Made by a program: the position numbers and the translations under genes. A stretch of 64,000 nt of DNA from Providencia sp. PROV188 (GTDB lineage: Bacteria; Pseudomonadota; Gammaproteobacteria; Enterobacterales; Enterobacteriaceae). Where the stretch lies: the NCBI RefSeq assembly GCF_027595165.1, contig NZ_CP097291.1, forward strand, positions 1,240,001-1,304,000. Reading direction: 5' to 3'. The notes under the pieces were generated by a model that was not told the DNA's origin, ran no database searches, and saw nothing but the letters and a program-made list of their open reading frames with translations. Position 1 is the first letter of the stretch; the number at the start of each line of letters is the position of its first letter. Positions 28,080 to 38,760 of this stretch are shown piece by piece.

Positions 28080-30392
28080 ATGGGAAACTATAGCCAGTAT
28101 TACCAAAATACGCTCTCTTATACAGAAGCCTCTATTGCACTGATTATCGGTACGTTACCGCTACTTTTCTTGCAAAATATTCCTAGTTCTAGTCACTATT
28201 TAGTGGTCGGCATTATTCTGCTAGTCACTTTGGTTATTATTTGGCGCAATAAGCGCATTCGATTTTTGGCATTAATGGGCGCGGGGTTCCTTTGGGCTTG
28301 CTGGCATGGTGTTGAAGTGCGAAAGAAAATCGACTTTCTAAGTAGTGCTCATCGGCAATGGGATATTACGATTGTTAGCATCCCACTCAATCAGGATGAT
28401 GCTAAAAAGAGAGCGAGAATAGACAGAGTCGATGGAATACGAATTTTTCCTCCGCTCTATGCTTCATTGAATTTAAAACAAAATAATCATGAAAAAGTAT
28501 GTGCAGGGCAGCAATGGAGGGTTGTTGGCAAGCTAAATCCAGTTCATGCTTCTCTGAATGAGGGCGGATTTGATCTGCAAAGGCATTTCATTGCTCAACG
28601 AGTCATCGGTACACTAAAAGTCAAACAAGCTGTACAAGTTGGTCAGCAATGTTCTCTACGGCAAAAAATTATTGACCAGTTCCGTGAAATACTTTCGACA
28701 CGACAAAATCATGGAATTATTTATGCGTTAATGTTTGGGGAAAGAGGACGGCTTTCTGTCGAACATATACAATTATTGCAATCAACAGGATTGACACACT
28801 TGATCGCAATCTCTGGATTGCATATTGGAATCGCCTATTTAATTGGTTACTTATGCGCTCGCTTATTGCAATTTTTTCTACCCGTTAAATGGATAGGTGA
28901 GAATTTACCATTATTTTCAGGCGTTATATTTGCCTTACTCTATGCTTGGTTGTCGAATTTTGCGATTCCAGCAACTCGCGCTGTATTTGCATTGTTACTT
29001 TGGATTTATGTTCGTAAGCAGCCATTTTTCTGTTTTCCGTGGCAATGGGCGTTATGGAGTATTGCTGGGATTTTATTGTTTGATCCGCTTGCCATCCTTT
29101 CCGATAGCTTTTGGTTATCAAGCTTTGCTGTATTAGCTATTCTGTATTGGTTTCGTGTTTTTCCCATTTCGTCTACGTTGAGTTGTCATCCAATCATGGG
29201 AAAAATAGTGCCACTAATTCATCTGCAAATTGGTTTATTGATTTTACTAATACCTATTCAAGTATTGCTGTTTAACGGCATTAATGTCATGAGCTTATTT
29301 GCAAACTTATGGTTTGTTCCTCTTATTACTTGGGGAGTAGTACCCGTTATTTTTAGCACGCTATTGTTGCCTCTTAGCGCTTGGCATAATGTTGCTTTCG
29401 GATTAATAGATAATATCCTTGAGTTTGGGCTAAGGCCGCTGACATATTTAAGCGGGTTTTGGATTGAAATTAACACAATGTCTATTTACACCGTGTTTTT
29501 TTGTTGGGTATTTGCTTTTATTATATTATTTGGTTGGTATAAAAATTACCTTGGTTTATTAAGTTGCATTGGTTTTTTATTATTTTTCACTAAGAGCCAA
29601 AGCCAGCACGAAGAGCATGACTGGTGCTTAACCATGTTGGATATTGGGCATGGGCTTGCTGTGGTTATGGTGCAAAATCAACAAGGGGTTTTATATGATA
29701 CGGGAAACCGCTGGCGTGATGGAAGCAACGCTAAACGGCAAATTATCCCTTTCTTAAAGCATCATCAAATCACGCCTATTAACGTAATCTTAAGTCATAA
29801 TCACCTTGATCATACTGGTGGTATCTCCGATTTAATTGAAGCATATCCATGGTTAAATCTACGTAGCAGTTTTGGTCAGCTCAATCATCTTCCTTGTTAT
29901 CAAGGACAACGTTGGCAATGGGGAATGTTAAGGTTCGAAGTATTGTGGCCCGAGAAATTAGCTGAGATATCGCACAATAATGACTCTTGTGTCATTCAGG
30001 TTAGTGATGGGCATCGGCGACTATTGCTTACGGGTGATTTGGAAAAACAAGGTGAAAAAAAGTTAGTATTACAAAATGATGGGCAGCTCAAAGCGGATAT
30101 TTTATTTGTTCCTCATCATGGGAGTAATACATCTTCTACACCGTTATTTATACGAAAAGTACAGCCAACGTTGGCATTAGTTTCCTCTGCGAGATATAGC
30201 CCATGGAAAATTCCATCAGATAAAGTCTATTTGCGCTATGCTAAAAAGAATATTCAGTGGCTAAATACGGCGGAGGAGGGGCAGGTAACAATATGTTTTA
30301 AAAAAGAAAAAATGGAAATTTTGCGTTACAGAAAAGAAATTAATCCACGTTGGTATCATCTGTGGTTTGGTGATCGCCAATTTCCCTTGTAG
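28080..30392 (+). CDS. comEC: ComEC/Rec2 family DNA-uptake channel protein
   Basis: A 770-residue inner-membrane protein (E. coli YcaI). An N-terminal membrane and OB-like region (about 1-200) precedes the Competence domain with many spans (about 210-510), containing THLIAISGLHIG. A C-terminal metallo-beta-lactamase-like domain (about 515-740) has ILSHNHLDHTGG, LLTGDLE and FVPHHGS. ComEC carries single-stranded DNA across the inner membrane in competent bacteria; in enterobacteria the role is less clear. It heads comEC-msbA-lpxK; msbA starts 35 bases after its stop. A CRP-S-type palindrome upstream suggests competence-type control. Confidence 0.95.
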   Translation: MGNYSQYYQNTLSYTEASIALIIGTLPLLFLQNIPSSSHYLVVGIILLVTLVIIWRNKRIRFLALMGAGFLWACWHGVEVRKKIDFLSSAHRQWDITIVSIPLNQDDAKKRARIDRVDGIRIFPPLYASLNLKQNNHEKVCAGQQWRVVGKLNPVHASLNEGGFDLQRHFIAQRVIGTLKVKQAVQVGQQCSLRQKIIDQFREILSTRQNHGIIYALMFGERGRLSVEHIQLLQSTGLTHLIAISGLHIGIAYLIGYLCARLLQFFLPVKWIGENLPLFSGVIFALLYAWLSNFAIPATRAVFALLLWIYVRKQPFFCFPWQWALWSIAGILLFDPLAILSDSFWLSSFAVLAILYWFRVFPISSTLSCHPIMGKIVPLIHLQIGLLILLIPIQVLLFNGINVMSLFANLWFVPLITWGVVPVIFSTLLLPLSAWHNVAFGLIDNILEFGLRPLTYLSGFWIEINTMSIYTVFFCWVFAFIILFGWYKNYLGLLSCIGFLLFFTKSQSQHEEHDWCLTMLDIGHGLAVVMVQNQQGVLYDTGNRWRDGSNAKRQIIPFLKHHQITPINVILSHNHLDHTGGISDLIEAYPWLNLRSSFGQLNHLPCYQGQRWQWGMLRFEVLWPEKLAEISHNNDSCVIQVSDGHRRLLLTGDLEKQGEKKLVLQNDGQLKADILFVPHHGSNTSSTPLFIRKVQPTLALVSSARYSPWKIPSDKVYLRYAKKNIQWLNTAEEGQVTICFKKEKMEILRYRKEINPRWYHLWFGDRQFPL

Positions 30393-30427
30393 AATAGTGC
30401 GCTTACATTAAGTCTGGTAATAAAAGC

Positions 30428-32176
30428 ATGAATGATCAAGACCTATCGACAAAGCAAACATTTAAGCGCCTATGGCCAACCATTGCTCCTTTTAAAATTG
30501 GATTAGTTGTTGCAGCAATTGCTCTTATCATCAACGCCGCAGGTGATGCGTTTATGATTTCTTTATTGAAACCATTATTAGATGACGGTTTTGGTAAAGC
30601 GGATAACAACACATTGAAGTGGTTACCGTTGGCAATTTTGGGCTTGATGATCGTGCGTGGATCTTCAAGTTTCGTCTCTACATACTGCGTTTCTTGGGTG
30701 TCAGGAAAAGTAGTGATGAGTATGCGCCGCAAATTATTTGGTCATATGATGGGAATGCCGGTGAGCTATTTTGACCAGCAATCCACAGGGACTTTATTAT
30801 CGCGTATTACCTATGATTCAGAGCAGGTTGCATCTTCGGCTTCCGGTGCCCTCATTACCATTATTCGCGAAGGAACTTATATCATCGCGTTATTTGGTAT
30901 TATGTTTTATAACAGCTGGCAATTGTCGTTGATTTTGATTGCTATTGCCCCTGTCGTCTCTATCACCATCCGAGTAGTTTCTAAGCGTTTTCGTAAAATT
31001 AGCAAAAACATGCAAACGGGTATGGGACATGTGACGACTAGCGCTGAGCAGATGCTTAAAGGGCATAAAGAAGTCCTCATTTTTGGTGGGCAGAAAGTCG
31101 AAACTGAACGTTTTGATAAAGTCAGCAATAATATGCGCCGTCAAAATATGAAGATGGTTAGCGCCTCAGCTATTTCTGACCCTATTGTTCAGATGATTGC
31201 CTCTTTTGCATTAGCGTTTGTTTTGTACGCAGCAAGCTTCCCTGAAATTAAAGAGCAATTATCACCAGGTACGATAGGTGTTGTTTTCTCGTCCATGTTT
31301 GCGTTAATGCGCCCACTTAAGTCTCTAACTAACGTTAATGCGCAATTCCAGCGTGGAATGGCAGCTTGCCAAACGTTATTTGCGATTTTAGATACTGAAA
31401 AAGAAAAAGATGAAGGAACGAAAGTTCTGACTCAAGTGAAAGGTGATATTGAGTTCGACTCAGTCACGTTTACTTATCAAACCAAAGAGCACCCTGCACT
31501 AGAGGATGTTTCTTTTACGCTACCTGCAGGCAAATCCGTTGCTTTAGTGGGACGCTCGGGTTCAGGTAAATCGACCATCGCTAACTTAATTACTCGCTTC
31601 TATGATATCGATAAGGGCAGTATCCGTATTGATGGGCATGATATTCGTGATTACACCTTAGAGTCATTGCGTAGCCAAGTGGCTCTGGTTTCCCAGCATG
31701 TATATTTATTCAACGATACTGTTGCGAATAATATTGCCTATGCGACAGATGGGCGATATAGCCGAGCAGAAATTGAAAAAGCCGCTGAAATGGCTTATGC
31801 CATGGACTTTATCCAAAAGCTGGATAATGGCTTAGATACGATGATTGGTGAAAATGGTGTGATGCTTTCCGGTGGTCAACGCCAGCGTATTGCAATTGCT
31901 CGTGCATTATTACGTGATGCACCAATTTTGATTCTAGATGAAGCAACATCCGCTCTGGATACTGAATCAGAGCGTGCAATTCAAGCTGCATTAGATGAAT
32001 TACAGAAGAATAGAACTTCATTAGTCATTGCTCACCGTTTATCCACTATTGAAAATGCGGATCAAATCTTGGTTGTACAAGATGGTCATATCATTGAACG
32101 TGGTGACCACTCAACGCTATTAGCGAAAAATGGGGCATACGCGCAATTACATAGGATCCAATTTAAGAATGATTGA
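30428..32176 (+). CDS. msbA: Lipid A export permease/ATP-binding protein MsbA
   Basis: A 582-residue ABC exporter that flips lipid A-core from the inner to the outer leaflet of the inner membrane. Six membrane spans lie in about residues 20-310. The ATPase domain has Walker [10 protein letters not shown], signature LSGGQRQR, Walker [13 protein letters not shown] and IAHRL. It overlaps lpxK by eight bases, so the two essential lipid A genes are coupled, as in E. coli. Confidence 0.98.
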   Translation: MNDQDLSTKQTFKRLWPTIAPFKIGLVVAAIALIINAAGDAFMISLLKPLLDDGFGKADNNTLKWLPLAILGLMIVRGSSSFVSTYCVSWVSGKVVMSMRRKLFGHMMGMPVSYFDQQSTGTLLSRITYDSEQVASSASGALITIIREGTYIIALFGIMFYNSWQLSLILIAIAPVVSITIRVVSKRFRKISKNMQTGMGHVTTSAEQMLKGHKEVLIFGGQKVETERFDKVSNNMRRQNMKMVSASAISDPIVQMIASFALAFVLYAASFPEIKEQLSPGTIGVVFSSMFALMRPLKSLTNVNAQFQRGMAACQTLFAILDTEKEKDEGTKVLTQVKGDIEFDSVTFTYQTKEHPALEDVSFTLPAGKSVALVGRSGSGKSTIANLITRFYDIDKGSIRIDGHDIRDYTLESLRSQVALVSQHVYLFNDTVANNIAYATDGRYSRAEIEKAAEMAYAMDFIQKLDNGLDTMIGENGVMLSGGQRQRIAIARALLRDAPILILDEATSALDTESERAIQAALDELQKNRTSLVIAHRLSTIENADQILVVQDGHIIERGDHSTLLAKNGAYAQLHRIQFKND

Positions 32177-33143
32177 GCGAATTTGGTCCGGTAAATCATG
32201 GCTTTATATTTTGTTGCTTCCATTATCATTTCTGTATGGAGTGATAACGTTAGTACGTCATATTGGCTATAAAACCGGATTATTTCGCTCATGGAAAGCC
32301 CCTGTACCTGTTGTGGTCGTGGGAAATTTAACGGCAGGGGGAAATGGAAAAACCCCTGTGGTTATTTGGCTAGTTGAATCGCTCATGAAACAAGGTGTTC
32401 GTGTTGGGGTTGTTTCTCGTGGATATGGAGGTCAATCTGACCATTATCCACTAGTGTTAGACCAAACGACAACGACGGCAGCCGCAGGTGATGAGCCAGT
32501 TTTGATTTATCATCGTACTCATGCGCCTGTTGCGGTGGCTCCAAAACGTAGTGATGCCATTAAAGCATTACTCGATAATTTTCAATTAGATATTATTGTT
32601 ACAGACGACGGTTTACAGCATTATGCATTGCAACGTGACTATGAAATCGTTGTCATTGATGGGCAGCGTCGTTTTGGTAATGGCTGGTGGTTACCCGCGG
32701 GACCAATGCGTGAACGTGCAGGGCGATTAAAGACAGTGAACGCCATGATTGTAAATGGTGGTGTTCCTAACTCGAATGAAACACTGATGTCCCTAGAAGG
32801 GGATATGGCAGTGAACCTCGTTACAGGCGAAAAAATCTCGATCACTGAGCTTAACAATGTGGTTGCGATGGCTGGAATAGGTCATCCACCTCGTTTTTTC
32901 TCTTCTTTAGAAAGCAAGGGATTAACACTCATTAATACTCATGCGTTTTCTGATCATCAAGCTTATAGCCAGCAGCAACTTGCTCCTTTAGCTGAAACAA
33001 ATCAAAATTTACTGATGACTGAAAAGGATGCTGTTAAATGCCATTCCTTCGCACAGACCAATTGGTGGTATCTTCCTGTGAAAGCGCATTTTGATGAAAT
33101 AGGCGAAAAACGAATCTTAAGTGAAATAAAATCACTTATCTGA
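32169..33143 (+). CDS. lpxK: Tetraacyldisaccharide 4'-kinase
   Basis: A 324-residue inner-membrane kinase that phosphorylates the 4' position of the lipid A disaccharide to form lipid IVA. An N-terminal membrane anchor (about residues 10-35) is followed by the P-loop [12 protein letters not shown] and the DDGLQHYAL active-site motif. The start was moved to ATG 32169 ([11 protein letters not shown]), which aligns with E. coli LpxK and overlaps the msbA stop by eight bases. Its 3' end takes part in an 11-bp inverted repeat. Confidence 0.97.
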   Translation: MIERIWSGKSWLYILLLPLSFLYGVITLVRHIGYKTGLFRSWKAPVPVVVVGNLTAGGNGKTPVVIWLVESLMKQGVRVGVVSRGYGGQSDHYPLVLDQTTTTAAAGDEPVLIYHRTHAPVAVAPKRSDAIKALLDNFQLDIIVTDDGLQHYALQRDYEIVVIDGQRRFGNGWWLPAGPMRERAGRLKTVNAMIVNGGVPNSNETLMSLEGDMAVNLVTGEKISITELNNVVAMAGIGHPPRFFSSLESKGLTLINTHAFSDHQAYSQQQLAPLAETNQNLLMTEKDAVKCHSFAQTNWWYLPVKAHFDEIGEKRILSEIKSLI

Positions 33144-33180
33144 AATAAAACAGCTTGCTTTTAGGATTAATTTCAGATAA
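33136..33180 (+). repeat. Inverted repeat spanning the lpxK stop codon
   Basis: TTATCTGAAAT (33136-33146) and ATTTCAGATAA (33170-33180) are perfect 11-bp inverted copies with a 23-base loop. The upstream arm contains the lpxK TGA. There is no T-run after it, so an mRNA 3'-end stabiliser or a weak terminator is likely. Confidence 0.6.
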
Positions 33181-33599
33181 TAATACCTGCAATGTGATGC
33201 AGATCTACTTATTATGTACCAAGTTGCAATACATTAATAAGTGGATTATTTGCTAGCTTTAATTTTACGACCCGTTCTTGAGTTAGTCACTTATCCTCGC
33301 AAGACACTACTTACTCTACTATTTCGTGTTGTCATCATAATGTCAAAATAGACTGTTAAGTTCACGGTAAATGTGTGGTGCCTGAAACCTACACTTGGGT
33401 CGTTATAAGATATGCATAAACATTTGATGCATAAATTGGTTAAGTTAATTACTCTTAATTATTGTTAATAGATTGAATTGAATAGATAGGTCAGAATGAA
33501 CTGATCGAAATAAATAGTTCAGCAAAATAAATGGAATAACGTGTAGAGAGTAATGATACAAATATAAAAATTGTTCTCGGAACAAGAAGGAGTTTTAAT
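33181..33599 (+). promoter_or_regulatory. Long upstream region and leader of the cold-shock gene
   Basis: About 420 bases without a gene. A -10-like TATAAG at about 33404-33409 would give a leader of roughly 180-190 bases, similar in size to cold-shock mRNA leaders. A direct repeat ATGCATAAA occurs at 33412-33420 and 33427-33435. No match to the E. coli cspA cold box was recognised. The leader ends in a hairpin beside the ribosome-binding site. The promoter is tentative. Confidence 0.4.
33571..33592 (+). promoter_or_regulatory. Hairpin abutting the Shine-Dalgarno of the cold-shock gene
   Basis: TTGTTC (33571-33576) and GAACAA (33580-33585) form a 6-bp stem with a TCG loop. The ribosome-binding site AAGGAG (33587-33592) begins one base after it, eight bases before the ATG. 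The placement suggests a structure that affects ribosome access. Confidence 0.55.
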
Positions 33600-33815
33600 A
33601 TGAATTTTCAATTACATATGGGCCAAGTTAAATGGTTTGACGCAAAAGAAGGTTACGGCTTTATTTCACCTCGTAATGGTGGCGATGATATTTTCGTAAC
33701 AACCAAGTCAATTGCGAATAAAAAAATAAAATCTTTATCTGAAGGTCAAAACGTCGAGTTCTCTGTTACTCGTAATTCAGATGGCATAACGGCAAGAGAC
33801 GTTATCGCTTACTAA
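33600..33815 (+). CDS. Cold-shock-domain protein, divergent CspA family
   Basis: A 71-residue single cold-shock domain, a small single-stranded nucleic-acid-binding beta-barrel. RNP1 is recognisable as EGYGFISP and the VKWFDAKEG strand is typical. RNP2 reads DIFVTTK instead of the usual VFVHF, so the conserved His/Phe pair is lost. The C-terminal half is unusually Lys-rich (NKKIKSL). It lies between lpxK and ycaR, where E. coli has ycaQ. AAGGAG supports the ATG. The specific csp paralogue cannot be assigned. Confidence 0.9.
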   Translation: MNFQLHMGQVKWFDAKEGYGFISPRNGGDDIFVTTKSIANKKIKSLSEGQNVEFSVTRNSDGITARDVIAY

Positions 33816-33837
33816 TTGAATTCTTAACAGAAATATT

Positions 33838-33871
33838 TCTCCTGCACTATCCTCTCACTCTTCGCAGGAGA
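33838..33871 (+). terminator. Terminator-like hairpin after the cold-shock gene
   Basis: TCTCCTGC (33838-33845) pairs perfectly with GCAGGAGA (33864-33871); TCTTAATAAG follows, so the T-run is poor. Confidence 0.5.
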
Positions 33872-33957
33872 TCTTAATAAGCAAGAATAGAGTTAACGGT
33901 GATACCTGCATGTGATATCCTGACGCCAAGTGAGTTTAAATCCATTTGGGAGAAAAC

Positions 33958-34137
33958 ATGGATCACCGTTTACTTGAAATTGTTGCTTGCCCATCCTGTC
34001 ACGGCAAACTAAGTTACAACAAAGAAAACCTCGAATTAATCTGCAAATTTGATCATCTCGCTTTTCCTGTTCGTGATGGTATCCCCGTTTTACTTGAGAA
34101 CGAAGCGCGTAAAGTTGCTTTAGACGAAGGACTGTAA
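33958..34137 (+). CDS. ycaR: YcaR, Trm112-like small protein
   Basis: A 59-residue protein of the UPF0434/Trm112 family. CPSCHGKL provides one CxxC zinc-knuckle-like pair; the second expected pair is reduced to a single Cys ([11 protein letters not shown]). The tail is [14 protein letters not shown]. Trm112-type proteins act as partners of methyltransferases in other organisms; the bacterial role is not established. The start is ATG 33958 with GGGAG seven bases upstream, not the TTG twelve bases earlier. It sits five bases before kdsB, the conserved ycaR-kdsB pair. Confidence 0.93.
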   Translation: MDHRLLEIVACPSCHGKLSYNKENLELICKFDHLAFPVRDGIPVLLENEARKVALDEGL

Positions 34138-34141
34138 TCCT

Positions 34142-34888
34142 ATGTTTACCGTCATTATTCCTGCGCGTTACGCTTCAACACGATTACCGGGTAAGCCTTT
34201 AGCAGATATTCACGGTAAACCGATGGTTGTTCGTGTCATGGAGCAAGCGATTAAATCAGGCGCCAGTCGAGTCATTATTGCAACTGACCACCCCGATGTC
34301 GCTGCAGCGGTCATCGCAGCTGGTGGAGAAGCTTGTATGACCAATCCCGATCATCAATCTGGCACGGAACGTTTGGCTGAAGTGATTGACACTTACGGCT
34401 TTTCCGATGACGAAATTATTGTCAATGTGCAGGGTGATGAACCGCTGATCCCACCAGAAATTATTCGCCAAGTCGCTCATAATTTGCAAGGTAGTCAGGC
34501 AAATATGGGAACACTCGCTGTCCCTATTCATTGTGCGCAAGAAGCCTTTAATCCGAATGCGGTGAAGGTTGTGATGGATAAAGACGGTTACGCGCTTTAT
34601 TTTTCTCGAGCGACAATTCCGTGGGATAGAGACCAATTTGCAAAGAGTAAAGAGACCATCGGTGATACTTTCTTGCGCCACATTGGTATCTACGCTTATC
34701 GCGCTGGCTTTATTCGTCGTTATATCGCGTGGGATGCTAGCCCATTAGAGAAAATCGAGATGCTAGAGCAGCTTCGCGTGCTTTGGTATGGTGAGAAAAT
34801 TCATGTGGCGGTTGCTGAAAAGGCACCGGGCGCAGGGGTGGATACACCAGAAGATCTCGAATTGGTAAGACAAGAATTTCAGCCATAA
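34142..34888 (+). CDS. kdsB: CMP-KDO synthetase
   Basis: A 248-residue enzyme (same as E. coli) that activates KDO with CTP for attachment to lipid A. The nucleotide-binding N-terminus [22 protein letters not shown] is present, with [12 protein letters not shown] (metal ligand Asp) and [11 protein letters not shown] at the end. It follows ycaR after four bases. A shared terminator separates it from the converging elyC. Confidence 0.98.
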   Translation: MFTVIIPARYASTRLPGKPLADIHGKPMVVRVMEQAIKSGASRVIIATDHPDVAAAVIAAGGEACMTNPDHQSGTERLAEVIDTYGFSDDEIIVNVQGDEPLIPPEIIRQVAHNLQGSQANMGTLAVPIHCAQEAFNPNAVKVVMDKDGYALYFSRATIPWDRDQFAKSKETIGDTFLRHIGIYAYRAGFIRRYIAWDASPLEKIEMLEQLRVLWYGEKIHVAVAEKAPGAGVDTPEDLELVRQEFQP

Positions 34889-34918
34889 TTTCTAGTGTGA
34901 ATAATGGTCTGATAAAAC

Positions 34919-34946
34919 AAGGGGAAACTGAATAAGTTTCCCCTTT
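34919..34946. terminator. Bidirectional terminator between kdsB and elyC
   Basis: GGGGAAAC (34921-34928) pairs with GTTTCCCC (34936-34943), flanked by AA and TTTG on the plus strand and by TTGTTTTATC on the minus. It serves the converging kdsB and elyC. Confidence 0.85.
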
Positions 34947-34950
34947 GTAT

Positions 34951-35757
34951 TTACTCCGCCTGATTATCTTCGAGTGGCTGGGTATTATCGGGTTTTAAGT
35001 GCCACCAAATTGAACCAATGAGCTCATACCATGCTCGTTCACTGTGGCTAAAATAAAATGCGGAAGGAATGTAGCGCTCCCAAGGATTCAAATCGCTGGT
35101 GATCACCAATTGATTGGCTGGGGCTGGATAAGGCTGCATTCCACGACTCGTAAACATCTTCAACGCACGGGGTAAATGGTTCGCTGAAGTCACTAACAAG
35201 AACGGCTGCTTACCAATAATTTTTTCCACTTCATAGGCTTCTTCTTGCGTATCTTTCGGTTCGGTTAGCGGGATTGTATCTGTCGCTGGAACTCCTAAAG
35301 ATTGAGCAACCATGGATGCGACTTCGGCGCTACTGATTGGGCTACTGGCTTTACCGCCAGTAAAAATCAATTTGCTGCCGGGATGCTGCAGATAAAGACG
35401 TACCCCTTCAGTGACTCGAGGCAAGCTGTTACTGAGCAAATTCGAGCTAGGACTCCAGTCTGGGTTATAGGTAAACCCGCCGCCCAAAACCACAATATAT
35501 TTTATCTCTTTAGGTGGATTCGTGGTGATAAGCTCATAACGTTTATCATAAGGGCCTTCAACGGGCGCCAGTAGCCGATCAGAAATGGGTTGTAGCCCTA
35601 ATAGCGAGATGATAACAAGGCTTAATGTCACCAAGGATTTTCCACTTTTTTGCCAGCGGGTAAACCATAATAAAATCAGTCCAATTCCCCCAATAATCAA
35701 TAATAAGGGCAGAGGCATTAATAGTGAACCAAGGTATTTTTTAAGCAGAAATAACAT
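34951..35757 (-). CDS. elyC: Envelope biogenesis factor ElyC (DUF218)
   Basis: A 268-residue inner-membrane protein. In E. coli, ElyC (YcbC) affects peptidoglycan assembly and the undecaprenyl lipid carrier at low temperature. Two N-terminal membrane spans (about residues 13-30 and 38-55) precede a periplasmic DUF218 domain starting IVVLGGGFTYNP and containing LIFTGGKASSP and VTSANHLPRALKMF. The start was placed at MLFLLKKYLG (ATG 35757), which aligns with E. coli; the 30 extra upstream codons look like leader sequence. It is divergent from cmoM. Confidence 0.92.
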   Translation of the reverse strand: MLFLLKKYLGSLLMPLPLLLIIGGIGLILLWFTRWQKSGKSLVTLSLVIISLLGLQPISDRLLAPVEGPYDKRYELITTNPPKEIKYIVVLGGGFTYNPDWSPSSNLLSNSLPRVTEGVRLYLQHPGSKLIFTGGKASSPISSAEVASMVAQSLGVPATDTIPLTEPKDTQEEAYEVEKIIGKQPFLLVTSANHLPRALKMFTSRGMQPYPAPANQLVITSDLNPWERYIPSAFYFSHSERAWYELIGSIWWHLKPDNTQPLEDNQAE

Positions 35758-35940
35758 AGAAAGCCTGTTATGAAGATAATGTAAGCGAATAGGGTCAAAT
35801 GTAGCTGCATCAGCAATAAAATGCCATGTAAAATAAATCGGATACAAAATAAAGTACTATGCAAAAACAGCTAGATTATCTGTTATAATTCTTGGTTTTG
35901 ATATGCTGTAAATAACTCATGATAGGTAATTGGAACGCAG

Positions 35941-36729
35941 ATGGCAGACCGCAACTTTGATGATATTGTCGATAAATTTGCAAAAAATATTTATGGAACG
36001 ACAAAAGGAAAAATTCGCGAAGCGGTAGTTTGGCAAGATCTGACCCAGTTACTGGAAACGCGTTTTCAAGGTCAAACATTACGTATATTAGATGCAGGCG
36101 GCGGAGAAGGTCATTTTTCTCGTCAATTAGCTGCAATGGGTCATCAGGTTATTCTTTGCGATTTATCCGAAGAAATGTTAGAACGGGCATCGGTGCTTGC
36201 TGATGAACAAGGAATTAGCGAGAATATCAGCTTTGTTCACTGCGCAGTTCAAGATATTGCTCAACACCTTGATGAACCAGTTGATTTTGTCTTGTTTCAT
36301 GCGGTACTTGAATGGATTAGCGACCAGAAATATGCATTAGAGCAACTGGCAGAGATTATCAGGCCGGAAGGCATATTTTCTGTCATGTTCTATAATGCAA
36401 ATGGCTTGGTGATGCGTAATGCAATTTTAGGTAATTTTCATCTCGCAACTCCTCATATCCAGCGTCGTCGCAAACGTTCATTATCGCCACAGAACCCGCT
36501 TTTTCCTCAACAGGTTGATGAGTGGCTTATTGGTTGTGGTATGGATATTTTAGGCAAAAGTGGCGTCAGAGTGTTCCATGATTATTTGCAAAGTAGACAA
36601 TTACAACAAAAAGACTTTCCAGCGTTATTGGCGCTTGAGCAACAATATTGTCGTGAAGAACCCTATATTAGCATGGGGCGATATATTCATGTCATGGCAC
36701 GCAAACAAACCCAAAAGGACGATTTATGA
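35941..36729 (+). CDS. cmoM: tRNA 5-carboxymethoxyuridine methyltransferase
   Basis: A 262-residue SAM-dependent methyltransferase (formerly SmtA) that methylates cmo5U34 of certain tRNAs to mcmo5U. SAM motif I is [12 protein letters not shown], with CDLSEEML as the acidic ribose-binding loop and FHAVLEWI as motif IV. The start [13 protein letters not shown] matches the family. It overlaps mukF by four bases (ATGA), placing it at the head of the mukFEB operon as in E. coli. Confidence 0.96.
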   Translation: MADRNFDDIVDKFAKNIYGTTKGKIREAVVWQDLTQLLETRFQGQTLRILDAGGGEGHFSRQLAAMGHQVILCDLSEEMLERASVLADEQGISENISFVHCAVQDIAQHLDEPVDFVLFHAVLEWISDQKYALEQLAEIIRPEGIFSVMFYNANGLVMRNAILGNFHLATPHIQRRRKRSLSPQNPLFPQQVDEWLIGCGMDILGKSGVRVFHDYLQSRQLQQKDFPALLALEQQYCREEPYISMGRYIHVMARKQTQKDDL

Positions 36730-38051
36730 GTGATTTTTCCCAGACCGTCCCTGAACTCGTGTCTTGGGCACGAAAAAATGATTTTGCGATTTCCCTACCC
36801 GCAGAGCGCCTAGCATTTTTGCTGGCCGTCGCAGTACTTAACAGTGAGCGGGTGAACGGTGAAATGAGTGAAGGGGAGCTGGTGGATGCGTTTCGAGAAG
36901 TGTGCAAAGGCTTCGAACAAACCACCGAATCACTGGCTGTCAGAGCGAACAACGCCATCAACGACATGGTTCGCCAAAAAATATTTAACCGCTTTGCCAG
37001 CGACATTGTCGAAGGAAATGCGATTTATCGCCTAACGCCACTCGGCATTGGCATTAGTGATTACTATATTCGTCAACGCGAATTTTCGACATTAAGATTG
37101 TCGATGCAGTTATCGATTGTCGCGGGAGAGCTACAACGTGCAGCGGAATCAGCCGAAGAAGGTGGTGATGAATTTTATTGGCACCGCCATGTTTTTGCGC
37201 CATTAAAATATTCAGTCGCTGAAATTTTTGACAGTATTGACCTGTCACAGCGAATTATGGACGAGCAACAAAACAGCGTTAAAGATGATATTGCTGCACT
37301 TTTAAACCAAGACTGGCAGGCAGCGATTGCCAACTGTGAACAGCTACTTTCTGAAACGTCCGGTACATTAAGAGAATTGCAAGACACGTTAGAAGCAGCT
37401 GGCGATAAGCTACAGGCAAACTTACTGCGTATTCAAGAAGCGAATATGAATGCGCCGCAGTTCTCGGAAATGGTCGACCGACTAATCTTTGATTTGCAAA
37501 ACAAGCTAGACCGTATTGTGAGCTGGGGGCAGCAATCCATTGATTTATGGATTGGTTACGACCGACATGTTCACAAATTTATCCGTACAGCGATTGATAT
37601 GGATAAAAACCGTATATTTTCTCAACGTTTACGTCAATCTGTACAGCAGTACCTCGATAGCCCTTGGGCACTCACCTATGCCAATGCGGATAGGCTTTTT
37701 GATATGCGTGATGAGGAGCTGGCACTTCATGATCAAGAAGTGATGGGGGAACTCCCACCTGATCTGGAATTTGAAGAGTTCAGTGAACTTAATGACCAAT
37801 TAGCGGCGTTAATCGAAGCGCAACTTGCGTTCTATAAAACGGATAACAAACCGCTGGATGTCAGTCACGTATTACAGAGTTATCTGACGCAATACCCGCA
37901 GAAACGCCATTTTGATGTTGCGCGTATTATTATCGATCAGGCTGTAAAACTAGGTATCGCAGAGGCTGATCTGGCGGGATTACCGGCAGAATGGCGCGCT
38001 ATTAATGATCACGGAGCCAAGGTACAGGCACATGTCATCGACAAATATTGA
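36726..38051 (+). CDS. mukF: Chromosome partition protein MukF (kleisin)
   Basis: A 441-residue kleisin subunit of the MukBEF condensin. It bridges MukB heads and binds MukE. The N-terminal winged-helix domain ([35 protein letters not shown]) is followed by a helical middle and the C-terminal MukB-binding domain ([13 protein letters not shown] region to the end). It overlaps cmoM by four bases and mukE by twenty. Confidence 0.98.
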   Translation: MSDFSQTVPELVSWARKNDFAISLPAERLAFLLAVAVLNSERVNGEMSEGELVDAFREVCKGFEQTTESLAVRANNAINDMVRQKIFNRFASDIVEGNAIYRLTPLGIGISDYYIRQREFSTLRLSMQLSIVAGELQRAAESAEEGGDEFYWHRHVFAPLKYSVAEIFDSIDLSQRIMDEQQNSVKDDIAALLNQDWQAAIANCEQLLSETSGTLRELQDTLEAAGDKLQANLLRIQEANMNAPQFSEMVDRLIFDLQNKLDRIVSWGQQSIDLWIGYDRHVHKFIRTAIDMDKNRIFSQRLRQSVQQYLDSPWALTYANADRLFDMRDEELALHDQEVMGELPPDLEFEEFSELNDQLAALIEAQLAFYKTDNKPLDVSHVLQSYLTQYPQKRHFDVARIIIDQAVKLGIAEADLAGLPAEWRAINDHGAKVQAHVIDKY

Positions 38052-38760
38052 ACAATTTATGCCAGTTAAACTGGCTCAAGCACTAGCTAACCCTATTTTT
38101 CCTGAGCTGGACAGCCAACTGCGTGCTGGTCGCCATATTAGTATTGATGATCTTGATAATCATGCATTTTTAATGGATTTTCAGGAATCGTTAGAGCAAT
38201 TTTATGCTCGTTATAATGTTGAACTGATCCGGGCGCCAGAAGGCTTTTTCTATTTGCGTCCTCGCTCAAGCACTTTAATTCCCCGTTCTGTTTTGTCTGA
38301 ACTGGACATGATGGTGGGTAAAATTCTGTGCTACCTCTATTTGAGTCCTGAGCGTCTAACCAACCAAGGGGTCTTTACCTCTCAAGAGCTGTTTGAAGAA
38401 TTATTGTCGCTGGCCGACGAAAGCAAATTACTGAAATTTGTTAACCAACGCTCCACAGGTTCAGACCTTGATAAACAAAAATTACAGGAAAAACTGAGAA
38501 CCTCCTTAAACCGTTTACGCCGTTTAGGTATGGTCTATTTCCTGCAAAATGACTCCAGCAAATTTATTATTAATGAGTCTGTATTCCGCTTTGGTGCGGA
38601 TGTACGTAGTGGCGATAATCCTCAAGAAGCACAATTACGCATGATCCGTGATGGTGAAGCGGTCTCTCTTGAAGGGGAATTGTCGCTAAGAGACAGTGAT
38701 GAAGACGAAACGGATGAGAGTCAAGATCTGGCTGACAGTGAAGAGGATGAACAAGAATGA
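38032..38760 (+). CDS. mukE: Chromosome partition protein MukE
   Basis: A 242-residue winged-helix KITE subunit of MukBEF. The start was set to [21 protein letters not shown] (38032), which matches E. coli MukE; the nine preceding codons belong to the overlap with mukF. Conserved blocks are [28 protein letters not shown] (split here only by recognition) and [12 protein letters not shown]. The C-terminal tail is strongly acidic (Asp/Glu-rich, about 25 residues). It overlaps mukB by four bases. Confidence 0.97.
   Translation: MSSTNIEQFMPVKLAQALANPIFPELDSQLRAGRHISIDDLDNHAFLMDFQESLEQFYARYNVELIRAPEGFFYLRPRSSTLIPRSVLSELDMMVGKILCYLYLSPERLTNQGVFTSQELFEELLSLADESKLLKFVNQRSTGSDLDKQKLQEKLRTSLNRLRRLGMVYFLQNDSSKFIINESVFRFGADVRSGDNPQEAQLRMIRDGEAVSLEGELSLRDSDEDETDESQDLADSEEDEQE

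Noticed and set aside
33946..33957. TTG start four codons upstream for ycaR
   Set aside because: The TTG codon overlaps the GGGAG ribosome-binding site of the ATG at 33958, which matches the family N-terminus.
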